Source: Undaria pinnatifida
Lineage: Eukaryota; Sar; Phaeophyceae; Laminariales; Alariaceae
Direction of reading: 5' to 3'
Length of the DNA stretch: 64,000 bases
Assembly (NCBI GenBank): GCA_012845835.1
Contig: JABAKD010000010.1
Location: 18,301,204 to 18,365,203, forward strand
The notes under the pieces are model-generated. The model was not told where the DNA came from. It made no database searches and worked only from the letters and a program-made list of their open reading frames with translations. The translations under genes and the position numbers were made by a program. Positions 34,401 to 36,582 of the stretch are shown here, in pieces. Numbering within the stretch: the first letter of the stretch is position 1; the number at the start of each line of letters is the position of its first letter.

Positions 34401-35668
34401 TATATACTCTCCGCCGGAAGGGTCAAAATAAAGCTTAAGCTCACCACACTTCCACGCATTTTCATACACGTCGTGTGTCGATTTAACTCAATTGCCGTCG
34501 CAATCCAGCGCTAGTTGGCGTGTCCTTCGAATCCCACTATAGCGATAGCGTGAATACTTGTCCACACAGGTCCACAGCAGTATAAAAAAGAGAAACTCCA
34601 ACGACCTGGAACTACATTATCAAACTTCAGCGACACCGTCGCGGTGCTTACAGGTCACCAAAACTGCTGCAGCTTTGCCACACTACTGCTGTAGTGAGAG
34701 CACCTATGAGCACCCCATCGCAGGGTGGGGCGTTTTATGATTTTTGATTAGCTGCGACGCCGGAGTTATGGCAGAACTGCGGAATATAGTGCACAAATAT
34801 TAGCAGTGGTACCGGTAGTATTTCGGCATACAGTACATAGTTTGGCCCCACTTTTTGTTTTTTCGTGGGCAGAGCAACACAGGTGTACCGTCTTCATGCA
34901 AAACACTGCTATTTTACCGTGAGGTCCTATCGGCCACCCTCGCGCTTCTCCAAGGTCGTTTCTTCACAGTTATCGGGCACTATCGCTACTATCGCGCTGT
35001 CAAGGTCTTGGATTCGCTTCATTGAGCGGGCGGCGTCAGCCGCAGAACCTTGAATATATACGAGTATCACTAATCACCTCTGCACGTACCTGTCGCACAG
35101 CTTCTTACTGTTGCGGCTATGATATGCAGGATGCCCGCCCCTGCCCCAGAGGCCCGGACTGCTGCGTGTGATCGATGCAACCAGTCGCAGTCGGCAGTTT
35201 TTCTCGACATTCTCATGCTTTGCAGTCCCGAAGGGTCATGATATGCGCTTGTACAACCTACGACTTGCTATTTCCTCGCTTGTCAGTGATTTCATTCAAC
35301 ATCACCTTTGCAAATGGAGGCTCGTCGGAGACCAGCTCTCCGGGTTGGAGGTCTCTCTTGGCCACAACGCATCTTCCCGCCACAGCATCTTGCTTGATAA
35401 GGAACGTGTCAGCCTTCCTATAATAGGTCCTGCAAGCACCCGCAGCAGCCTGCGGCGAACCAATACCACCTCCACCTCCACCCCCTCCTTTCTTCTTCTT
35501 CTTCTTTTTCTTTTTGCTCGCTGCAGAAGAAGTGCCAGGTTTTGACTCTTGGCCGTTTGACTCAGGCTTTTGGTCTTGAGGAGCAGAGACAGCAGTAGTC
35601 AATGGGGCTGGTGCATCGTCTTGAGGAGGAGGAGGAGGAGGAGGAGAAGGAGAGGGAGTGGTTGCCAT
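866..35668 (-). CDS. SMYD-type SET/MYND protein lysine methyltransferase (gene span, partial)
   Basis: Multi-exon gene on the minus strand. Exons, in transcript order: 35668-35306, (one or more not found), 16631-16386, 14253-13986, 13372-13231, 7534-7244, 6485-6397, 2559-2412, 1021-866. From 16631 onward all junction phases agree (0/0, 1/1, 2/2, 2/2, 1/1, 2/2) and every intron is GT-AG. Domain order is that of SMYD proteins: S-sequence/N-SET (GRCVVAKRDL), second half of a MYND finger (VYCSRACK), SET-I helices, core SET (NHACRPN), post-SET (GSELCVCYIDLL, then a CxC), and a C-terminal TPR-like region (HPSNAMVMRTL, YPPNHPELGD). About 567 aa are seen. Family members methylate lysines on histones or cytosolic proteins using SAM. 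Odd points: the usual GRG of the N-SET loop reads GRC, the last post-SET Cys is missing at the splice junction, and the intron after exon 1 would be about 18.7 kb. Exon 1 could instead belong to a separate gene. Confidence 0.72.
1022..2411. other. SMYD intron between the exons at 2559-2412 and 1021-866
   Basis: 1390 bp. Apart from the dispersed repeat at 1440-1510, nothing recognised; short open frames on both strands lack coding features. Confidence 0.5.
1440..1510 (+). repeat. dispersed repeat, also at 51795-51870
   Basis: GAGGAGTTGGTGTG, TATCAAC, and GTCGAAGCTGG with CCRAGTC are shared. The 51.8-kb copy lies next to a CCCTAACC tract, and a CCCTAACC-like run is at 1226-1236 near this one. 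Confidence 0.65.
2412..2559 (-). CDS. SMYD-type methyltransferase, TPR-like exon 2
   Basis: Acceptor TTGACCAG, donor GTTAG/GTAGGT, phase 1 in and phase 2 out, 148 nt. The start encodes a Ser/Lys-rich linker (SASASTAKKKPSKKGGTM) and then KLHPSNAMVMRTLVPLANCC with NFEEDYAASV. LHP/SN followed by a leucine-rich helix and an EEDYAAS helix is the pattern of a SMYD C-terminal TPR unit. Confidence 0.68.
4040..4225 (+). repeat. minisatellite of CTACTGTGGTGCTACTGTCAA units
   Basis: Six or seven units of about 24-30 bp, alternating CTACTG, CACTGTGG and GTCAAAGC. Confidence 0.85.
4931..5011. repeat. short hairpin, 33-bp arms, 16-nt loop
   Basis: CGTTTCTCACGTCTTGCACG and AGATCATTGGCAA pair with TTGCCAATTATCTCGTGCAG and ACCTGAGAAACG, with two mismatches and one bulge. 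The size and near-perfect pairing resemble a microRNA precursor, but a small fold-back repeat is equally possible. Confidence 0.7.
5622..5695. mobile_element. miniature TTAA-flanked element, diverged copy
   Basis: TTAA at 5622-5625 and 5692-5695; shares TTTTGGGACAAAGCACTTGG and AATAGTATGG with the other copies. Another relative without clear borders lies at 63473-63545. Confidence 0.45.
6397..6485 (-). CDS. SMYD-type methyltransferase, small TPR-region exon
   Basis: 89 nt, acceptor CGCCCAG, donor GATGCAG/GTCAGC, phase 2 in and phase 1 out. It was found because this phase combination was needed to join the exons at 7534-7244 and 2559-2412. Encodes TVAMTALHQGKDLPRAKK and then LEKWLDDYDA, an amphipathic helical pair like the first helices of the SMYD C-terminal domain (a leucine, then GKxxxA, then a helix). 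Confidence 0.65.
7244..7534 (-). CDS. SMYD-type methyltransferase, low-complexity exon with a CxxC pair
   Basis: The acceptor has a strong pyrimidine tract (CCTTTTCAG) and the donor is TTGCG/GTGAGA; phase 2 in, phase 2 out, as required by both neighbours. Encodes PSPEDVIAAQLAELGVEQ, then a Gly/Ser/Ala/Asn-rich linker, then GVMHCPACRRQYPVELVE. The CPAC pair sits where SMYD proteins often have a second small zinc-binding or Cys-rich segment after the post-SET. The linker is much longer than usual for the family. An alternative donor at 7251 would give phase 0 and break the frame to the next exon. Confidence 0.62.
7795..7890 (+). mobile_element. SINE-like element, 5'-truncated copy
   Basis: Only the 3' half is present: GGAAATACGTGGAAGTGCGG, CCCCATCCGCCGGAGGATAA and an A-rich tail. 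5' truncation is typical of target-primed insertion. Confidence 0.65.
8126..8196 (+). repeat. short minisatellite (GTCGCATRTCGCAT)n
   Basis: Seven-base unit TCGCATG with ATCGCAT and TAGCATA variants, about nine units. Confidence 0.9.
8641..8727. mobile_element. miniature TTAA-flanked element (piggyBac-like MITE)
   Basis: TTAA at 8641-8644 and 8724-8727 bound a 79-bp body whose ends CGCCTTTACAGC and (inverted) CCCCTTTAGAGC match at 10 of 12. The interior has TTACTTGGAATTAGTATACG. Confidence 0.6.
8828..9271 (+). CDS. 147-codon open frame, unknown
   Basis: Uninterrupted frame with KGATPVVTAAFGHLEPATPP, KLEEKTETSTISVGAFRCDE and RGDGHWYPPSIGAISCGSHT. A donor-like TCG/GTATGT lies at 9239. No family recognised and no clear exon start; it may be a remnant of a mobile element or an unrecognised gene. 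Confidence 0.22.
   Translation: MWLIAHVSACLSRGALKSGYPLSPFSPKGATPVVTAAFGHLEPATPPPEVNRFSWLLTSRLGRRLGRSRGNTRRPGRNRQDQDGHTCRKLEEKTETSTISVGAFRCDERTPETRGDGHWYPPSIGAISCGSHTMTFSVCMVRLITIK
10310..11985 (+). repeat. tandem repeat, unit about 760 bp, three copies (third partial)
   Basis: Anchors TGTCTGTCGYCATGGTCTCG and GCATGGGTAGAGAGG recur at about 10346, 11107 and 11872 (periods 761 and 765). Each unit holds GTACATACAACATATC.GTG and the CGGCCGGCCGC region. A 345-codon open frame (10642-11679) spans one unit and a half; as it only follows the repeat and has no coding features, I do not call it a gene. Confidence 0.88.
11985..12780 (+). repeat. tandem repeat, unit about 217 bp, four diverged copies
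   Basis: Starts near 11985, 12211, 12428 and 12644. Shared GTTGCCCCTYGGG, TCGGCTGATTG.TGATCG, CCTTCCA.AC.ACTACAACTCC. Lies directly after the 760-bp array, in the intron between SMYD exons at 13231 and 7534. Confidence 0.85.
13017..13036. repeat. (TA)n dinucleotide tract
   Basis: Ten TA units beside ACATATATAT; inside the long SMYD intron region. Confidence 0.9.
13231..13372 (-). CDS. SMYD-type methyltransferase, SET end and post-SET exon
   Basis: 142 nt, phase 1 in and phase 2 out (acceptor CGCAAG, donor TCCAG/GTGAGG). The product continues VYYGG with KLTVRTLEGVPAGSEL and then CVCYIDLLQPKVDRRQELL. The Glu-Leu-x(3)-Tyr element is the catalytic-tyrosine segment of SET domains. It finishes with KHFVCACSR, the start of the CxCxxC post-SET zinc site. 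As joined to the next exon the third Cys is absent, so either a small exon (phase 2 in, phase 2 out) is missing or this protein lacks the ligand. Confidence 0.8.
13986..14253 (-). CDS. SMYD-type methyltransferase, core SET exon
   Basis: Starts after an ...CACCGAG acceptor in phase 0 and ends at TACG/GTGAGC in phase 1; 268 nt. It encodes an NAHGFGDDF segment, then GVGMFPLLAMVNHACRPNC. NHxCxPN is the SET signature that forms the SAM/substrate pocket knot, and the preceding hydrophobic GVGMFPLLAM is typical of SMYD proteins. The helical stretch AAEDLTQIVPDWARLEVGEV corresponds to the end of SET-I. The exact acceptor is less certain than the donor, because the pyrimidine tract is poor and other AGs lie upstream. 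Confidence 0.78.
14874..15113 (-). CDS. exon-like segment with a hydrophobic stretch, unassigned
   Basis: After the acceptor ACGATTTCAG a frame runs 79 codons to TAG: HRPHETARATGVKRVSELLW, then TVVLVLLGALPGRVIASGLV, ending HAWHMIALSQGVE. It lies on the SMYD strand between two SMYD exons and accepts phase 0, so it could be an alternative terminal exon. A membrane-like segment is not expected in SMYD proteins. Confidence 0.25.
15722..15926 (+). CDS. exon-like segment, unknown gene (plus strand)
   Basis: Excellent acceptor (ATTTTTTTCTTCAG) and donor (CACC/GTAAGT). One frame is open throughout and ends LSDAERVRAGAWWQRVSNNF; an internal acceptor (TTTTTCATCACCAG) could start it at about 15820. It lies antisense within the SMYD intron 16385-14254. 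Unknown product. Confidence 0.35.
16386..16631 (-). CDS. SMYD-type methyltransferase, MYND second half and SET-I exon
   Basis: Acceptor CACAG before GTG, donor GAGAG/GTAAGA, 82 codons, phase 0 at both ends. It opens with VYCSRACKSREDA, the C-terminal Cys pair of a MYND zinc finger. A helical stretch follows (DIDLDLLRMMLRLVIMRA) that matches the leucine-rich SET-I helices after the finger in SMYD enzymes. The end is an acidic, Gly-rich linker (GSGEDQEHKEAEAGGE). The first MYND Cys pairs must lie in an upstream exon, between this one and 35306, that I could not find. Confidence 0.75.
16758..16845 (+). mobile_element. SINE-like element, 5'-truncated copy
   Basis: GGAAATACGTGGAAGTGTGG, GAGCTTTATTTTTTCCC and an A run, truncated at the same point as the 7795 copy. 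A related fragment in minus orientation lies at about 54845-54885. Confidence 0.62.
17258..17470. mobile_element. hAT-like MITE rich in GGGTC/GACCC
   Basis: 213 bp. Terminal repeats CAGGGCTTTTCACGGGTC and inverted GACCCATGAAAATTCCTG begin with the CAGGG typical of hAT elements. The flanking octamers GTTACGAC (17250-17257) and GTTGTAAC (17471-17478) agree at 5 of 8 positions, the rest being transitions, consistent with an aged 8-bp duplication. Confidence 0.65.
17634..17859. mobile_element. hAT-like GGGTC-rich MITE, second copy
   Basis: CAGGGCTTTTCATGCGTC at the left and AACCCGTGAATAGCTCTA at the right, with a (GGGTC)n core at 17742-17770. No clear octamer duplication. Like the first copy it is embedded in the GTTATAACC minisatellite. 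Confidence 0.55.
18050..18175 (+). CDS. exon-like segment, unknown gene (plus strand)
   Basis: Open with strong codon bias: TGFDASRLVNLPTAVGAVAE, GMISPDNLMRRWKAAQSP, ending at CCCG/GTGAGG (phase 0). It starts where the GTTATAACC minisatellite ends, and no good acceptor was identified, so the 5' boundary is uncertain. Unknown product. Confidence 0.35.
18294..18456 (+). mobile_element. SINE-like element, intact copy with 13-bp target duplication
   Basis: 163 bp ending in a 24-base poly-A. ATACCAGCACAAA flanks both sides (18281-18293 and 18457-18469). The body holds GGGACTCGAAGGGTGCGCC and ends CCCCATCCGCCGGAGGAT-poly(A). Read on the opposite strand it has tRNA-like boxes (TTTAACTCAGTTGC, about 32 nt, CCTTCGAGTCCC). 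Confidence 0.85.
19112..19262 (+). repeat. dispersed repeat, inverse copy at 44178-44310
   Basis: TGTGCACTATAGAGGGAA, TATAGCGGCAACCGGTACTA and CCATGGCGGGCAACC have reverse-complement matches at 44.2-44.3 kb. Contains several CTATAG steps; unknown family. Confidence 0.7.
19384..19483 (+). repeat. (TTG)n trinucleotide array
   Basis: About 100 bp of TTG with GGTGGTG and GTTGG interruptions. Confidence 0.95.
19700..19772 (+). repeat. tRNA-like relic (probable SINE head)
   Basis: An A-box-like GTGGCGTATCAGG and, about 33 nt on, a B-box-like GAGTTCGAGCCCC. The T-arm pairs at only 4 of 5 positions and no acceptor stem forms, so it is not a functional tRNA. A 20-base A run (19990-20009) and a sequence also found at 61316-61345 (GACACCTGTGAC.ACGGCTTG) lie downstream. 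Confidence 0.45.
20794..21003 (+). CDS. 69-codon open frame with a short Cys motif, unknown
   Basis: ATG at 20794, stop TAG at 21001. Gly/Ser-rich start (SKSGGGGAASSGGGRG), then NPKWPCPKTGCEGRIVAKTR. CP-x3-C resembles the start of zinc-finger regions in some retroelement ORF1 proteins; after the stop no clear continuation is seen. Weak support. Confidence 0.2.
   Translation: MWSIYRSSPRKRSKSGGGGAASSGGGRGVGADTEGWSVVGGEGNPKWPCPKTGCEGRIVAKTRRNSSAQ
21424..21651. repeat. long fold-back inverted repeat, arms about 110 bp
   Basis: 21424-21533 and 21541-21651 are reverse complements with few mismatches, for example GTACTCCGCCGTATGCTGTT against its inverse, and GCCTGGACCAATTTCCA in both arms. The spacer is only a few bases. 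No coding. Fold-back element or hairpin RNA source. Confidence 0.88.
21645..21735 (+). repeat. dispersed repeat, also at 48150-48232
   Basis: Shares TGCTGAGCCAAG-like start, GAGCTCAGCTGGGACCT and a CTTCGTGCAACMAAAAAAAAA end with 48.15 kb. The A-rich end suggests a retroposed fragment. The 48-kb copy is flanked by CACGGC-type GC-rich repeats (47866-47960, 48085-48170). Confidence 0.65.
23130..23162 (+). repeat. interstitial telomere-like tract (TTAGGG)n
   Basis: GGTTAGGGTTAGGGTTAGGG followed by TAGAGTTAGGGTT. TTAGGG is the telomere unit reported in several stramenopiles, including brown algae. A weaker match, CCCTAACCACAACCCTAACC, is at 51745-51765. Confidence 0.8.
23446..23534. mobile_element. 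miniature TTAA-flanked element, second copy
   Basis: TTAA at both ends. The interior is clearly homologous to 8641-8727 (ACTGGAAACCC, TTACTTGAAGTTAGTATATG, GGGGCTCTTAAGGGG). Confidence 0.6.
24023..24225 (+). pseudogene. upstream copy of the exon-like segment at 24252-24494
   Basis: AAATCGTGCAGGTTCGCTTC, CAATGCTGTTACTTCGAGCG and GTTGCACTGCTGTGCAGGTG recur 229 bp later. The peptide VLARSVPPG, a short gap, then SGEVPVRPAVLDP parallels VLAWSVPPG..SGEVSLRPAELDP in the second copy. It ends in a stop soon after and lacks the donor. Confidence 0.6.
24338..24494 (+). CDS. exon-like segment, unknown gene (plus strand)
   Basis: Acceptor GCTGTGCAG and donor GGTG/GTGAGT. Open for 52 codons with VLAWSVPPGVPAYFRANRRW, SGEVSLRPAELDPPAEAGNA and MDLLFPRGG. 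No family recognised. It lies inside the long SMYD intron on the opposite strand, so it would belong to a nested gene or to a separate gene if SMYD exon 1 is unrelated to the rest. Confidence 0.35.
25035..25330 (+). repeat. minisatellite AAARGCC(Y)GCCAGCAGG
   Basis: Units of about 27-45 bp (ATGAAAGGCCTGCCAGCAGG, CAACAAAACC) and a longer 150-bp level duplication (TACAGACCAGCGGCGAA / TACGGACCAGCGGCGAA). A 115-codon plus-strand frame follows the repeat (MKGLPAGNKT) and is not called a gene. Confidence 0.85.
27987..28380 (+). CDS. possible accessory exon inside the Harbinger element
   Basis: Begins after CTCTACTGTTTCAG and stays open for about 125 codons. Includes KFVPFPGARYVLNTGQVKAS, LTLCAAMKGKSYSVDENITL and SDVLAVMRKEDVAEDASSIN. 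No family recognised. Third-position bias and the good acceptor suggest real coding; it then runs into the poly-C tandem array, so its 3' end is unclear. It may be the element's second protein or captured host sequence. Confidence 0.35.
28340..29110 (+). repeat. tandem array of about 145-156-bp poly-C units (forward)
   Basis: Five units start near 28441, 28586, 28731, 28882 and 29038. Each has CAGTCTGG(T/C)CAAGCAGTGG, then GTTTATCGTGAGAGTACCAC, CGGTGCAGCTGG, GGAGTCCAGGGTATTGGTTG and a run of 8-20 C. The same unit recurs in inverse orientation at 30035-31250. Confidence 0.9.
29149..29328 (+). CDS. possible second accessory exon inside the Harbinger element
   Basis: Follows a TTTTTACGTGCAG acceptor and ends at TGA (29326-29328). 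Encodes VDRAYWVFDIGKREYSISWF, then PLKYHIFFPRERMHFSLGHV. An aromatic-rich reading frame open for 59 codons on the same strand as 27987-28380, separated from it by the forward repeat array. Function unknown. Confidence 0.3.
   Translation, partial: AYWVFDIGKREYSISWFVVPSNHSNISANKPLKYHIFFPRERMHFSLGHVWVSIRRYRG
30035..31250 (-). repeat. tandem array of the same units, inverted (poly-G on plus strand)
   Basis: About seven units of 142-155 bp (anchors near 30105, 30249, 30391, 30537, 30688, 30832, 30987) carrying the reverse complement of the 28340-29110 unit, each with a G run of 7-22. With the forward array it forms a large inverted repeat around 29110-30035. Confidence 0.9.
31570..34060 (-). pseudogene. 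Harbinger (DDE_4) transposase, frameshifted
   Basis: The N-terminal piece at 34060-33705 includes YEPHGMTWPEFREDLRRRKA and FRRTVRMSEASFVKL, the usual start of these transposases; a good GT donor (GGAA/GTGAGT) ends it. At 32744-32457 comes LAIGLRMLVAGSYLDIAPRF with GISPSTVFTIMGKVVD, the helix-turn-helix segment. At 32286-31972 comes the catalytic region: FSGSKTGFGFNVHATCDANY, APGAANDWSAWTRS and LLTPYPGK. After a frameshift near 31975 the last part reads FNFYLSHLRVKIEQSFGILV and STWGILWRPLSVGFAG, then an in-frame stop inside the LFHL-NFC motif (about 31814). Another frame break near 32745 and the missing first catalytic Asp region mark it as inactive. Confidence 0.8.
33015..33680. repeat. direct tandem duplication, about 325 bp, two copies
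   Basis: Copies start near 33025 and 33350 and share CACCAGGTACC..GGTGCCGG, ATTTTGTGGAAGATYWATCT and TTGCAGCAGCACGAGTTGCC. The array lies in the presumed intron of the Harbinger transposase. Confidence 0.85.
34244..34300 (+). repeat. 11-bp minisatellite (GGAAAATTAGG), subterminal in the Harbinger element
   Basis: About five head-to-tail copies of AGGAAAATT. The opposite terminus has a degenerate match (TTTCCTAAATTTCC at 26720-26735), so the repeat may mark transposase-binding subterminal DNA. Confidence 0.8.
34389..34552 (-). mobile_element. SINE-like element, diverged minus-strand copy
   Basis: Shares CTCACCACACTTCCACGCAT, TCGTGTGTCGATTTAACTCA and CCTTCGAATCCCA with the family but has lost the poly-T and has many substitutions. 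It lies 60 bp beyond the Harbinger right end. Confidence 0.7.
35306..35668 (-). CDS. SMYD-type methyltransferase, first exon (N-SET)
   Basis: 121 codons from ATG at 35668 to a GT donor after AAAG (phase 0). Residues 1-75 are low complexity: proline run, Lys-rich run, then a Gly run. They are followed by YYRKADTFLIKQDAVAGRC and RDLQPGELVSDEPPFAK, the N-terminal SET strand pair that precedes the MYND finger in SMYD proteins. In-frame reading past the donor ends within about 15 codons without any MYND cysteines, which supports splicing here. The start lies 464 bp from the start of the divergent FAD monooxygenase gene, with CCAAT and CRE boxes between. The polyproline and polylysine tracts are encoded by trinucleotide-repeat DNA. 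Confidence 0.7.
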
Positions 35669-36132
35669 CAGATTATGCCCACCTCGAGATAAAGCACTGC
35701 AAAATTGACGTGCTCAAGTTCACCAGCATAGAACCCCCACTCTGGGCACTTGGGCGCACGATGCACGCAGCGATATCAGCTAATAAGCAAGCTTTATCGC
35801 TGGCAGGTTCTCTGATCCGATGCACTTTATGTCGGGGGGCGCTACGAGCTACCAGGTACGAGATACAAGTACGAGGGGGCAAGACTACGTAGACAAGAGG
35901 CAATTTGGTCGGTGATGCAAAAAAATGCGGCGGAACCAATCCGGGCTTTGGCCAATGAAATGACGTCATGAACCACACAAAAATGTTGAACAGGTCGTCT
36001 CCTGTCTCCTGTCGAGTCAGAGCTCATGATTCAGCCGGGCACACCCCATAGCGTTTCTCGTGGGAGTAGTGCCCGGGTTGTCGCCGACTTCTACCCTACG
36101 CATAACCCGACAGAGAGGGCTAGGACGCAGCC
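35669..36132. promoter_or_regulatory. divergent promoter between the SMYD-type and FAD monooxygenase genes
   Basis: 464 bp separate the two oppositely directed start codons. CCAAT at 35951-35955 is followed at 35959-35968 by the 10-bp palindrome ATGACGTCAT, a full CRE/bZIP site. No clear TATA box is seen near either start. A shared, bidirectional promoter is inferred from layout only. Confidence 0.5.
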
Positions 36133-36582
36133 ATGAGACCGCCGACGATATGTCGTGTTCTAGCGTTTCTATCTCTGTTTGCGGGTCACGGGCAAGCTTT
36201 CGTCAGGACCTCATTTTTGGCAACCACTCCTTCCAGTTCAAGCGATCATGTGTCACGTCATGTTTGCATGAATCCCTTGGAGCAGACGATGGCCTTCCCA
36301 ACAGCAGTGTCAGCACAAGCGAACACGATTAGACCACCACCACGCCCACGTTTCTGTGTAGCACAGCAGGGCCATAGCAAGAGGGATTGCATGCATCCGC
36401 AGCTTGCTGCTTCGCAAGACGGAGAAGAGGCGGGCGAGGAGGAAGTGCTTGATATGGCAATTGTGGGCGCTGGCCCGGCTGGGTTGGCCCTTGCTATCGG
36501 CTTGCTTGAAAAGGGTCTTCGCGTGAAGGTGTTCGAAGCAGCTCCGGAGATCAAGGAGCGAGGGGCTGCTGTGTTTATGCAG
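36133..36582 (+). CDS. FAD monooxygenase exon 1 (presequence, Rossmann motif)
   Basis: 150 codons. Contains the putative bipartite plastid presequence (residues 1 to about 95), an acidic linker, and the FAD-binding beta-alpha-beta motif. It ends ...ERGAAVFMQ at CAG/GCGAGT, a GC donor with otherwise ideal consensus. The nearest GT (36571) would delete VFMQ, which family alignment expects before the next exon's SIGLAELENI. Confidence 0.83.
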
